64,000 bases of DNA from Candidatus Sphingomonas colombiensis (GTDB taxonomy: Bacteria > Pseudomonadota > Alphaproteobacteria > Sphingomonadales > Sphingomonadaceae). Shown piece by piece: positions 27,286 to 35,660 of the stretch; position 1 is the stretch's first letter, and each line of letters opens with the position of its first letter. The stretch is taken from contig CP119315.1 of assembly GCA_029202845.1 (NCBI GenBank), positions 565,501-629,500 of the forward strand. The letters are read 5' to 3'. Under the pieces are notes generated by a model, which was not told the DNA's origin, ran no database searches, and saw only the letters and a program-made list of their open reading frames with translations. Made by a program: the position numbers and the translations under genes.

Positions 27286-29780
27286 GCGGCGCGGCGCCCG
27301 CGGCTCGCCAGCAATTGCTCGACGATCATCATGCCGACGTCATTTTGCCATAGCCACAGCCCGTTGGCCTGCCCGACGAAGCTCGCCTCACCGCCCAGCC
27401 GCCCCCATGGCACGAAACCCGCCGCGAGCCCGATGCCGTATAGCCCCGGCACCGCCACGCCGCCCGCATCAAGCACGCGGCAATGGCGATCGACCATCGG
27501 CCGCCCATCGTCCGCCGCCAGCGCCAAAGACGTGCCGTCGATCTGCTCGATCGGCAGCGCGCGCGGACGATAGCCAAGCGCGGCGATCGCCAGATCCGCG
27601 CTGGCGATCACCTCGCGCGCACGCGCCTCGTCATCGCCAATGCGGTGAAGCGTGACGCGCGGATCGGGCTCTCGCCCATCGACGCGCAACATCCGCAACA
27701 CCAGCTCGCGCGCCTCCAGCCGGAAACCGGCGAGCCGATAGACGAAGCCGGATACCGGGCAGATGTCCCCCGGCCCGAAATCGTCGAACCCTTCCGCCTC
27801 GGCCGCTTCGATCGAGTGATAGAAGGGGCGCAGCGGGCGGCGGTGCAACAGCGTGATCGCGCCTGCGCCAAGCGGCAGCGCGGGCTGTCGCTTGAGCAGC
27901 AGCGCGACGGTGGCGAGCGCGCTGGTCGATCCGCCGATCACCGCGATGCGCGGGGCGCGGGTGTTGCCGAGCAGATCGGCGACCTTTTCGAACCCGCCGA
28001 CCGTCAGCACATCATCGGACTGGACCAGCCGATGCCGCGCCAGTTCCGGCAGGGATGCGCCGGCGACACGCTGCCCGACCAGCCGATCGAGCGGCTGGTG
28101 CCCCCCGGTGGCGATCACGACATTGCGGGCGACCCGCTCATGCTCCGCGCCCGTCGCCACCTCGCGCAGCCGCGCGCGCCACAGCCCGTCGCCGTCACGG
28201 CGGATCGCGATCACCTCATGCCCGGTGAGTATCGTCCCGCCATTTTCGGTGACGAGATGGTGCAGCCGATCCCCCGTCGCGCGGAGCAGCGGGCCGACTT
28301 CGGCCAGCGGCACGCCCAGCGCATCGCGATAACTGCCCACCGCGCACGCCGCCGGATGCTCCGCGAGCGCGGCGATCTCCGGATAATGATTGTCGGTGAC
28401 TGCGGTGAGGAACGTCTGCGCGGTGGAATCCGACGTGATCGCATAACGCCCGAGCTGGCCGCCGCCGATCGCCAGATCACGCTCTACCAGCACCAGCCCC
28501 GGCGAGAGCGCCGCGAGCAGGCCCTGTTTGCTGGCGGCGGTGAGCAAGGCGGTGCCCGCCGGGCCGCCGCCGACCACCAATGTCTCCGCGATCCGCGACG
28601 GCTCGGCGGAAGCGACGACATGCGGCGCGGCGCAGGCGCGATCGAGCGCCGCGATCACCCGCTCGACATCCGCCGCCGTCATCGTATCGCTGAGCGGCAG
28701 CGAGAGGATGCGCGCGGCGACATCGTCCGCCACGGGGGTGGGTTCGATCATCGCCACCTGCCGCACCCATGGCTGCTGGCCGATATGGGGGCTGAAATAG
28801 GCGCCGCTGCCGATGCCGTCCGCATCCAGCGCGGCGGCGACGCGCGCCCGATCGGTGCCGGGTGGCAGCAGGAGCTGGAAGAAACCCAACGCCTGCCGCC
28901 CGACCGGCGCCGGCTGGATCGCGTAACGATTACCGATCGTCGCGCGATAGGCGGCGGCCACCGTTTCGCGCGCGGCACAGGTCGCCTCGAACGTCTCCAG
29001 CTTCGCACTGGCGATCGCGGCGAGCACCTCCGGCAATTTGGCATTCAGGCCGGGGACGCTGGCGCTGCGCGCGCCGGCGAAACCGAAATTGGCCATCGCG
29101 CGCAACCGTTCGATCGTGTCGCGATCCCCGCAATGGATCAGCGCGCCCTCCGCCACCGCGAACGGCTTGGTCGCGTGCATCGAGAATATCACCGGGAAAG
29201 GCGCATCGCTGCCAAAGCTCTCGCCCGCAGCATCGGTCGTGCCAAGCGAGGCGGCGGCGTCGATCACCACCTTCACGTCATAGCGCTTCGCCAGCCAAAC
29301 ATAGCGATCGAGATCGATCGCCCGGCCGAACGTGGCATAGGGCACCAGCGCCGCGATGCGATCGCCATGCTGATGCAGCAGCCGCTCCTCCGCCGCCGCG
29401 CACGCAGTCCAGTCCGTCGGATCGATATCGCATACCAATGGCGTGAGCCCCGCCCACCATGCCGCCTGCGCGGTGGCGGCGAAGGTCATCGCCGGCATCA
29501 CCGCATAACGGCCCTGCCCTTCGCCCACCGCATCCTTGAGCGCGAGGATCAGGCCGAGCGTCGCATTGGCCATCGTCAGGCACGCGCCACGCCCGCCGAA
29601 CAGCCGCGCGGCCGCGGCATCCTCGAAGCGACGCGCTTCGGGGCCGAAATTGCTGTAGATGCCGGACGCCTCGATCCGTTCCAGCGCAGCCAGATATTCC
29701 GCCATGCGCGGCGGGTTGGGAGAGATGAGGGGAAGGCGCTGCATCGGTCGGGCGAATCCTTTCGAGATTCGCTCATGCAA
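27282..29780 (-). CDS. Fusion of a DegT/DnrJ/EryC1-type aminotransferase with an FAD/NAD(P)-binding oxidoreductase
   Basis: 832 residues in two parts. Residues 15-390 look like a PLP sugar aminotransferase of the DegT/ArnB family: YSNFGPEARRFED, AMTFAATAQAAWWAGLTPLV, VVIDAAASLGT, and the PLP lysine in HATKPFAVAEG (about K205). Residues 400-832 form a flavoprotein with an FAD motif VVGGGPAG (402-409) and a second dinucleotide motif AVIGGSTSA (613-621), as in N-hydroxylating or reductase-type flavoproteins. The final GIGLAAGFVPWGRLGGEASF is a typical C-terminal FAD contact. There is no stop or frameshift between parts. The start is ATG 29780 with AGGGGG nine bases upstream; ATG 29744 is possible. 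I infer amination of a keto-sugar followed by oxidation of the product; substrates are unknown. Confidence 0.85.
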   Translation of the reverse strand: MHERISKGFARPMQRLPLISPNPPRMAEYLAALERIEASGIYSNFGPEARRFEDAAAARLFGGRGACLTMANATLGLILALKDAVGEGQGRYAVMPAMTFAATAQAAWWAGLTPLVCDIDPTDWTACAAAEERLLHQHGDRIAALVPYATFGRAIDLDRYVWLAKRYDVKVVIDAAASLGTTDAAGESFGSDAPFPVIFSMHATKPFAVAEGALIHCGDRDTIERLRAMANFGFAGARSASVPGLNAKLPEVLAAIASAKLETFEATCAARETVAAAYRATIGNRYAIQPAPVGRQALGFFQLLLPPGTDRARVAAALDADGIGSGAYFSPHIGQQPWVRQVAMIEPTPVADDVAARILSLPLSDTMTAADVERVIAALDRACAAPHVVASAEPSRIAETLVVGGGPAGTALLTAASKQGLLAALSPGLVLVERDLAIGGGQLGRYAITSDSTAQTFLTAVTDNHYPEIAALAEHPAACAVGSYRDALGVPLAEVGPLLRATGDRLHHLVTENGGTILTGHEVIAIRRDGDGLWRARLREVATGAEHERVARNVVIATGGHQPLDRLVGQRVAGASLPELARHRLVQSDDVLTVGGFEKVADLLGNTRAPRIAVIGGSTSALATVALLLKRQPALPLGAGAITLLHRRPLRPFYHSIEAAEAEGFDDFGPGDICPVSGFVYRLAGFRLEARELVLRMLRVDGREPDPRVTLHRIGDDEARAREVIASADLAIAALGYRPRALPIEQIDGTSLALAADDGRPMVDRHCRVLDAGGVAVPGLYGIGLAAGFVPWGRLGGEASFVGQANGLWLWQNDVGMMIVEQLLASRGRRAA

Positions 29781-29800
29781 CGGCGCCCCCTAAAGAGCCG

Positions 29801-30100
29801 TTAGCGGCGGTCGAACGCTTTCAACTCATAAGCGATCGATGCCTCGACCAGCGCATCCCACAGCGCGGCGATCTCATCCCCGGGCAACCCGGCGGCTTCG
29901 GCGACGGCGCGGGCATTGGCGATCACCTGCGCCTTGCGCGGCTCATCGCGCACGGCGCCCCGCTCCGGCTTTATCCGCGCGGCGGCGTCCATATAGTCGA
30001 AACGGCGACGCAGCAGCGCGACAAGCTCACGATCGACCTGATCGACGCCCGCGCGCACCTGCGCCATCGTGGTGCATTGCTGTCCCGGAAGGATGGTCAT
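29801..30100 (-). CDS. Small AroQ-type chorismate mutase (PchB-like)
   Basis: 99-residue all-helical AroQ protein. The usual active-site positions appear as Arg in QVRAGVDQVD, the RRRFDYMDAAARIK helix with Arg and Lys, and RDEPRK. The residue equivalent to the catalytic Gln near the C-terminus is Glu (IAYELKAF), as in some other mutases, and the usual Glu after the central Arg is Lys. It may convert chorismate to prephenate or, like PchB, act on isochorismate. It is first in a unit with the aminotransferase-flavoprotein fusion (20-base gap) and the glycosyltransferase, which is not a normal aromatic amino acid context. Confidence 0.82.
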   Translation of the reverse strand: MTILPGQQCTTMAQVRAGVDQVDRELVALLRRRFDYMDAAARIKPERGAVRDEPRKAQVIANARAVAEAAGLPGDEIAALWDALVEASIAYELKAFDRR

Positions 30101-30202
30101 GCGCGCGCTGTGACGGGCGGCGGCGGCGCTGTCCAGTCATGCGATTGACGGCGGCTGCCCGACGCCACATTCTCGCGGCGAAACAGGCCGGGGGGATGAA
30201 CA

Positions 30203-30430
30203 ATGATCGCGAGCATGCTGCTTCTGTTGCAGGCCACCACGACGCCGGGCGCCGCACCCGCCCCGCAAAAGCCGCCCGAAAAGGTCACCTGCCGTTATTA
30301 TGAGGAAACGGGCAGCCGGGTCGGCGGGAAGCGCGTCTGTCGCACCGCCGCCGAATGGCGACAGCAGGAAAATGATGCCCAGCAGTCGCTTGAGGACTTC
30401 CATCGCAGCAGTTCCGCGCCGGCTCGCTAG
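30203..30430 (+). CDS. Small exported protein of unknown function
   Basis: 75 residues with an N-terminal signal-like segment (MIASMLLLLQATTTPGAAPA). The mature part contains VTCRYYEETGSRVGGKRVCR, two cysteines eighteen residues apart with a GSR turn, then a charged tail. This pattern resembles small secreted proteins common in sphingomonads and caulobacters, with no known role. ATG 30203 has a GGGGG ribosome site. It is divergent from the chorismate mutase gene with about 100 bases between. Confidence 0.75.
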   Translation: MIASMLLLLQATTTPGAAPAPQKPPEKVTCRYYEETGSRVGGKRVCRTAAEWRQQENDAQQSLEDFHRSSSAPAR

Positions 30431-30596
30431 GCCGGCGATCGCGCCCGCTTCTTGACTCCGCGTGCGCCTCCCGCTAGGCGCGCGCCTTCGCAATTCGGCC
30501 CCGTATCCCCGGTGAAGCGGTGGCCCTGCGTTTCCTCATGTGGAACGTCAGAGCGATACCGGGAGCAACGTAGTTCGCAGATTGTAAGGAAAGATC

Positions 30597-31211
30597 ATGT
30601 CGAAGCGCAACAGCGCCAAGTACAAACTCGACCGCCGGATGGGCGAAAACATCTGGGGTCGCCCGAAGAGCCCGGTCAACAAGCGTGAATACGGCCCCGG
30701 CCAGCACGGTCAGCGCCGCAAGGGCAAGATGTCCGATTACGGCATCCAGCTCCGCGCCAAGCAGAAGCTCAAGGGCTATTATGGCGACGTGACGGAAAAG
30801 CAGTTCCGCCATTGCTATGACGAAGCCGCGCGGATGAAGGGCGATACCTCGCAGAACCTGATCGGCCTGCTCGAGCGTCGCCTCGACATGATCGTCTATC
30901 GCGCCAAGTTCGCGCCGACGATCTTCGCCGCGCGCCAGCTCGTCAGCCACGGCCACATCTATGTGAACGGCGTGAAGTGCAACATCGCCTCGCGCCGTTG
31001 CGCGCTCAACGACGAAATCTCGCTGGGCAAGAAGGCGCAGGAAATGGCGCTGGTGATGGAAGCACAGGGCCTCGCCGAGCGCGAAGTGCCTGATTATGTC
31101 GCGCAGGACGGCAACGCGAAGGTGACCTTCATCCGCGTGCCGGCGCTCGACGAAGTGCCCTATCCGGTGAAGATGGAACCGAATCTGGTCGTCGAGTTCT
31201 ACTCGCGCTGA
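30597..31211 (+). CDS. rpsD: 30S ribosomal protein S4
   Basis: 204-residue S4 with the S4 RNA-binding domain in the middle (LERRLDMIVYRAKFAPTIFA, then RQLVSHGHIYVNG). It binds 16S rRNA early in small-subunit assembly. It is a single gene here, not in the alpha operon. The ATG follows TAAGGAAAGATC. A TTGACT at 30452-30457 could be a -35 element, but no clear -10 is visible. It ends in a strong terminator 20 bases past the stop. Confidence 0.98.
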   Translation: MSKRNSAKYKLDRRMGENIWGRPKSPVNKREYGPGQHGQRRKGKMSDYGIQLRAKQKLKGYYGDVTEKQFRHCYDEAARMKGDTSQNLIGLLERRLDMIVYRAKFAPTIFAARQLVSHGHIYVNGVKCNIASRRCALNDEISLGKKAQEMALVMEAQGLAEREVPDYVAQDGNAKVTFIRVPALDEVPYPVKMEPNLVVEFYSR

Positions 31212-31230
31212 TCTGGCCCATCGGGTAACG

Positions 31231-31264
31231 AAAGGGCGGCTCCGGCGACGGGGCCGCCCTTTTC
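31231..31264 (+). terminator. Intrinsic terminator after rpsD
   Basis: GGGCGGC at 31234-31240 pairs with the downstream GCCGCCC, followed by TTTT. The mirror-image A-run on the left makes it usable from the opposite strand for the S9 peptidase gene ending at 31272. Confidence 0.85.
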
Positions 31265-31271
31265 GTATCTG

Positions 31272-33245
31272 CTACATATGAAGCGACGCACGCAGGAACG
31301 TGTCGGCCTTGTCCAGCATCTCCGTCCGCGCGGCGGAATCGTCGAGCTGGTGATCCAACCCCTTGAACTCGACCAGTTCGACCGGCTTGCCCGCATCGCG
31401 CAGCTTGCCCGCCATCAGCCGCGATTCAGCGATGCGCACGTTCGCATCCTGATCGCCGTGGAACAGCAGCACCGGCGCCTTGATCGCCTCGACGTTGCGC
31501 GCCGGCGATCCCTCACGGACATGCGGGCCATTGCCGATGAAACGATCGACCAGCGGGAAGGAAGTATAGTCCCGCGCCTCGCTCCGCAGCGATTCCAGAT
31601 CGGTGACCGGCGCGATCGCCACGATCGCCTTGAACAGATTGCCATCGAGCACCGCCGATTGCAGCGCCGCATAGCCGCCATAGGACCAGCCGACGATCGC
31701 CAGCTTGCCCGGATCGGCGATGCCCTGCTGCACCAGCCAGCGGCCACCGTCGTTCACATCGCCGATCGCCGTACGCCAAGACTGGAAACCGTTCTTCTTA
31801 AACCAGGCGTCGCCATAGCCGGATGAACCGCGGAAATTGGGCTGGAGCACTGCAAACCCTCGCGCGGCGAAGAACTGCGCCAACCAGTCGAAACCCCATT
31901 CGTCGCGATAGCCGGGGCCGCCATGCGGCATCACGATGGTGGGCAGGTTCTTGCCTGTGCTTCCCACCGGGAGCGTCAGATAACCCGGCACCATCGTGCC
32001 GTCCGCCGCGCGATAGCTGACCGGCTTCATCTTCGCGAGCGTCATGTCGGCCAATTGGGGACGCGCGGGCATCACCTCCCCCATCGTCCGCGTCGCCTTG
32101 TCGAACAGATAGTAACGGCCCGGATCGTTGTCGCTGCTGGCGTTGAGCAGCAATTGCTTCTCGTCGGCGCTGGAATCGATGAAGCGGATCAGCGGCGCGT
32201 TCGGGATCGCCTTGCCCAATGCGGTGCGAAGCTTCGCCAGTTCGGAATCGAAGAATTCGGCGTGGCGTTGATCGGTAGTCCACGACACCCCGACGACGCG
32301 CCGCTGCCGCCCGATCCGGATCAGATCGTCGACGTCGACCTCGGGATGCGCGAAAACCAGATCCTTTTTGAAATTGCCGTCGAGCGACATCCGATAGAGC
32401 GCCTGCCGCCCATCCGCATCGTCGAAACCATAAACCGCATCGAGCGCAGAATCGACCGCGATCGGGTTAAAGCCCGCTCCGCCGCTCAGGCCGAGCCGGT
32501 ATTTGCCCAGCGGCTGCCAGTTGCGCTCGCCGCGCTTGCGAAAACTGTATGCGATGCTGTCTTCGCTATATCCGCTCGTTTTCTCGCCTCGCGTACCAAG
32601 TATCCGCACATCGCCAAGGCCGTCGCTGATATATTCCACCGCATTGGAGCGCGGCTGTTCCACCGTCTTGCGCCCCAACGATACCGTATCGACCAGATCG
32701 ACGCCGCGACCGTCCCGTTCGTTCTTGACGTTCGTGCCGATGGTGGTTTCCGGCACGTAATCGCGCATCATCAGGATGGCAGCCCCCTTGCCATCGCCGG
32801 TCCAGTCGATCACCGAACCGCCAAATTGCATGATGCGCAGCGCGCGATCGTTGTCCGGGCGCTTAGTAAGTTCCTTCAGGCCGCTCCCATCATCGTTGAG
32901 CGCAACCATCCGCGAGAAGCCGATCAGCCTCCCCACGCTTTGGATCTGCAGATCGGCCCGGCAGATCAGCCGGCTCGGCGTGGTCCACCGGCAATATTGC
33001 AATTGCTCGGGCATGCCCGACGTTCGCAGGATCGGCTTAGGCGCGGCCGAGCTGAAATCCGCCACGGTCAGCACCGCGCCCCGCGCGCCATCCGCCTGGA
33101 TCATTGCCACTTTCTTCCCGTCCGGCGACAGGCTGATATCCTGAATATATTCGCGCGCGCCAAACGCCTTCGCCTCGCGCGACGGCTCGGCCTGTGCCGG
33201 CGCGGCGATCAGCGCGATACCGGCCAGATATACGGATTTCCTCAT
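31272..33245 (-). CDS. Exported prolyl oligopeptidase-family (S9) peptidase
   Basis: 657-residue precursor with a signal peptide (MRKSVYLAGIALIAAPAQAE). The N-terminal two thirds form a beta-propeller-like region (EYIQDISLSPDGKKVAMIQA). The C-terminal alpha/beta hydrolase has nucleophile Ser in GWSYGGYAA, Asp in LLFHGDQDANVR and His in GLDHQLDD. It is probably a periplasmic or outer-membrane-linked dipeptidyl or acylaminoacyl peptidase. GGGGGGATC precedes the ATG. It is divergent from the sirtuin gene with a 72-base spacer. Confidence 0.92.
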   Translation of the reverse strand: MRKSVYLAGIALIAAPAQAEPSREAKAFGAREYIQDISLSPDGKKVAMIQADGARGAVLTVADFSSAAPKPILRTSGMPEQLQYCRWTTPSRLICRADLQIQSVGRLIGFSRMVALNDDGSGLKELTKRPDNDRALRIMQFGGSVIDWTGDGKGAAILMMRDYVPETTIGTNVKNERDGRGVDLVDTVSLGRKTVEQPRSNAVEYISDGLGDVRILGTRGEKTSGYSEDSIAYSFRKRGERNWQPLGKYRLGLSGGAGFNPIAVDSALDAVYGFDDADGRQALYRMSLDGNFKKDLVFAHPEVDVDDLIRIGRQRRVVGVSWTTDQRHAEFFDSELAKLRTALGKAIPNAPLIRFIDSSADEKQLLLNASSDNDPGRYYLFDKATRTMGEVMPARPQLADMTLAKMKPVSYRAADGTMVPGYLTLPVGSTGKNLPTIVMPHGGPGYRDEWGFDWLAQFFAARGFAVLQPNFRGSSGYGDAWFKKNGFQSWRTAIGDVNDGGRWLVQQGIADPGKLAIVGWSYGGYAALQSAVLDGNLFKAIVAIAPVTDLESLRSEARDYTSFPLVDRFIGNGPHVREGSPARNVEAIKAPVLLFHGDQDANVRIAESRLMAGKLRDAGKPVELVEFKGLDHQLDDSAARTEMLDKADTFLRASLHM

Positions 33246-33317
33246 GATCCCCCCATTTTCCCCTCCAACATGCTATCGTCGCTTTCGGGCAGTGCAAGCG
33301 CGAGCAACGAGACCGGA

Positions 33318-34049
33318 ATGCGAAATGTCGCCAATATCGTGATCCTCACTGGCGCCGGCGTTTCGGCGGAGAGCGGGCTCGCCACCTTCCGCGGGCCGGG
33401 GGGCTTATGGGAGGGGCATCGCGTGGAGGATGTCTGCACACCAGAGGCACTGGCGCGCGATGCGGGGCTGGTGCATCGTTTCTATGACGAACGGCGTGCG
33501 GCGTTGGGGCGGGTGATGCCCAATCCGGCGCATGACGCCTTAGCGCGGCTCGATCGCGAATGGGCGGGCGAGCTGCTGGTCGTCACGCAGAATGTCGATG
33601 ATCTGCACGAACGCGCCGGCGCGCGGCGCATGCTCCATATGCACGGAGAGCTGAACTCGGCGTTATGCGCGGCCTGCGATGCACGCGCCGAATGGAGCAA
33701 CGCCCTCGCCCCCGGCACGCCATGCGCCACATGCGAGACGCCCGCGCTGCGCCCGGACATCGTGTTCTTCGGCGAGATGCCTTATCACATGGACGCGATC
33801 GAGCGCGCGCTGGCGGCGTGCGACCTGTTCGTATCGATCGGCACATCGGGTGCGGTCTATCCCGCCGCCGGTTTCGTGCAGACCGCGCGCTATCACGGCG
33901 CGACGACGCTGGAACTCAACCTGGAACCGTCGGCCGGGAGCGGGTGGTTCGGCGAAACGCGGCTCGGCCCGGCATCAGAGCTGGTGCCGGCATGGGTGGC
34001 CGACACGCTGGCGCTTCAGTCCACCCAGTCCAGCCCGATATCGCGATAG
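33318..34049 (+). CDS. cobB: NAD-dependent protein deacylase, class III sirtuin
   Basis: 243-residue cytosolic sirtuin. Motifs: GAGVSAESGLATFRG for NAD binding, TQNVDDLHERAG, catalytic His in HMHGELNS, zinc cysteines in CAAC and CATC, and the PDIVFFGE core. The segment FYDERR holds the Tyr and Arg that in CobB/SIRT5 recognise succinyl or other acidic acyl lysines, so desuccinylase activity is likely. The frame is open far upstream, but the ATG at 33318 starts right at the fold. Its last 34 bases overlap the convergent era gene. The acs product in this window is a classical sirtuin target. Confidence 0.92.
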   Translation: MRNVANIVILTGAGVSAESGLATFRGPGGLWEGHRVEDVCTPEALARDAGLVHRFYDERRAALGRVMPNPAHDALARLDREWAGELLVVTQNVDDLHERAGARRMLHMHGELNSALCAACDARAEWSNALAPGTPCATCETPALRPDIVFFGEMPYHMDAIERALAACDLFVSIGTSGAVYPAAGFVQTARYHGATTLELNLEPSAGSGWFGETRLGPASELVPAWVADTLALQSTQSSPISR

Positions 34050-34909
34050 ACGCCGCGATCCTCGTCCCAGCCCGGCTTCACCTTGACGTGGAGATAAAGG
34101 TGGACGGGGCGATCGAACAACACCGCCAGTTCCGCACGCGCCCGCGCGCCGATCTCGCGGATGCGGGTGCCGCCCTTGCCGAGCACGATCGCGCGCTGGG
34201 TGGCGCGTTCGACGAGGATCTGCTGGTGGATCTCCGCCGAGCCATCCTCGCGATCGATGAACTTCTCGGTCTCGATCGTGCTGGCATAAGGCAGTTCGGC
34301 GTGGAGCTGGAGATAAAGCTGCTCGCGCGTCACCTCCGCCGCCATCGCGCGCTCGGTCGCGTCCGAAACCTGATCCTCGGGATAATGCCACGGCCCCTCC
34401 GGCATCACGCCGGCGAGCGCCCGTTTCAGTTCGGGCACGCCGTCGCCGGTCGATGCGCTGATGAAGAACGTCTCCACGAAGGGCACGAGCGCGTTGAGCT
34501 TCTCGGCATGGAGCAGCAGGCGCGGCTTGTCCGCCAGATCGACCTTGTTGAGGATCAGGAAGCGCGGCTCCGGGCGGTCGGCCAGCCGTTCCGCGATCTC
34601 GATCACCTTGGGCGCGAGGCCGCCCTTGGCATCGACGACGAAGGCGAGCACGTCCGCCCCCTCCGTGCCGCCCCACGCGGCGGCGACCATCGCGCGATCG
34701 AGCCGGCGCTTGGGATCGAAAATGCCGGGGGTGTCGACCAGCAACAGCTGCGTATCGCCCTCGATCGCGACGCCCATCAGGCGGGTGCGCGTGGTCTGCG
34801 CCTTGGGGCTGACGATCGCCACCTTCTGCCCGACCAGCGCGTTGACGAGCGTGGACTTGCCGGCATTGGGCGCGCCAACGACGGCGACTAGGCCGCAGGA
34901 CTGGGTCAT
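34016..34909 (-). CDS. era: GTPase Era
   Basis: Ribosome-assembly GTPase that binds the 3' end of 16S rRNA. G1 is GAPNAGKSTL, G3 DTPGI and G4 NKVD (in ILNKVDLADK). The C-terminal KH domain includes VLGKGGTRIREIGARARAEL. The ATG at 34909 (MTQSCGLVAVVG) is preferred on family N-termini and a GGAA eight bases upstream; an ATG at 34924 would add five residues. It lies downstream of rnc in the usual lepB-rnc-era order, and its 3' end overlaps the sirtuin gene tail to tail. Confidence 0.96.
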   Translation of the reverse strand: MTQSCGLVAVVGAPNAGKSTLVNALVGQKVAIVSPKAQTTRTRLMGVAIEGDTQLLLVDTPGIFDPKRRLDRAMVAAAWGGTEGADVLAFVVDAKGGLAPKVIEIAERLADRPEPRFLILNKVDLADKPRLLLHAEKLNALVPFVETFFISASTGDGVPELKRALAGVMPEGPWHYPEDQVSDATERAMAAEVTREQLYLQLHAELPYASTIETEKFIDREDGSAEIHQQILVERATQRAIVLGKGGTRIREIGARARAELAVLFDRPVHLYLHVKVKPGWDEDRGVYRDIGLDWVD

Positions 34910-34936
34910 ATCTGGTATTTCCATATTTGTGTCAGG

Positions 34937-34965
34937 ACGCCCTTCGACAAGCTCGGGGCGAGCGG
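34937..34965. repeat. REP-like extragenic element between rnc and era
   Basis: The core CCCTTCGACAAGCTCGGGG and its flanks resemble the short CTTCGACAAGCTC-type repeat found scattered in many sphingomonad and other alphaproteobacterial genomes, recalled from general knowledge. Only one copy is seen in this window, so its repeat status is not shown here. Confidence 0.45.
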
Positions 34966-34973
34966 CGACTGCG

Positions 34974-35660
34974 TCACCGCGAATTTACCTTGGCCAGCAA
35001 AGCGCGCGCCGCGGCGGTTTCCGCTTCCTGCTTGCTGCCCCCCTCGGCCAGCGCGTCGGCGAGCTTGGGGATCATCGCCTTCACCGTGAAGCGCGGCGCG
35101 TGGCCGGGGCCGGAGCGATCGACCACCTCATAAACCGGCGGCTTGCGCTGGTGCGCGGCGGCCCATTCCTGAAGCGCGGATTTCGGATGCTGCGGCGCGG
35201 CCGCGTCGGCGCTGATGCGCTTCGCCCACAACCGGCGGATCGCCGCACGCGCCACATCGAACCCGGCATCGCGATAGAGCGCGCCGAGCAGCGCCTCCAT
35301 CACATCGCCCAGCACATTGTCGCTGTCGTGTGCGCCGTCATCGCGCGCCTGCTTGCCGAGCCGCAGCCGCGCCGGCACGCCCAGCCCACGCGCCACATCC
35401 GCGCAGACCGCGCCGGTAACCAGCGCGTTATAACGCTTCGACAGCGCGCCTTCCGGCTCGCCCGGAAAGCATTCGTAAAGCCACTCCGCGATCGCGAGGC
35501 CGAGCACGCGATCGCCGAGAAACTCCAGCCGCTCGTAATTGGCGTCGGATCGGCTGCCATGGGTCAGCGCGCGTTCGTAGTCAGCCAGATCGGGCGCGCG
35601 ATGCCCGAGCGCCTCGGCGAGCCAATCGGCCAGATCGTCGCCCGTCGCGGCCCCGCTCAG
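34974..35660 (-). CDS. rnc: Ribonuclease III, probable CTG start
   Basis: Double-strand-specific endonuclease for rRNA maturation and mRNA turnover. The catalytic domain has the signature ERLEFLGDRVLGLAIAEWLY and the acidic DVMEALLGALYRD. The C-terminal dsRBD includes PKSALQEWAAAH and GGSKQEAETAAARALL. No ATG, GTG or TTG lies in frame at a sensible N-terminus. The CTG at 35660-35658 overlaps the lepB stop as CTGA, follows GGAGG by six bases and gives 228 residues, the normal family length. Alternatives are TTG 35720 or GTG at 35708 and 35702, without a ribosome site and deep inside lepB. Confidence 0.93.
   Translation of the reverse strand: MSGAATGDDLADWLAEALGHRAPDLADYERALTHGSRSDANYERLEFLGDRVLGLAIAEWLYECFPGEPEGALSKRYNALVTGAVCADVARGLGVPARLRLGKQARDDGAHDSDNVLGDVMEALLGALYRDAGFDVARAAIRRLWAKRISADAAAPQHPKSALQEWAAAHQRKPPVYEVVDRSGPGHAPRFTVKAMIPKLADALAEGGSKQEAETAAARALLAKVNSR

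Noticed and set aside
30452..30480. sigma-70-type promoter for rpsD
   Set aside because: TTGACT is present, but no acceptable -10 hexamer lies 16-18 bases downstream.
31923..33317. Plus-strand extension of the sirtuin gene by some 465 codons
   Set aside because: The extension is antisense to the S9 peptidase gene and lacks recognisable domains; the sirtuin fold begins at the ATG at 33318.
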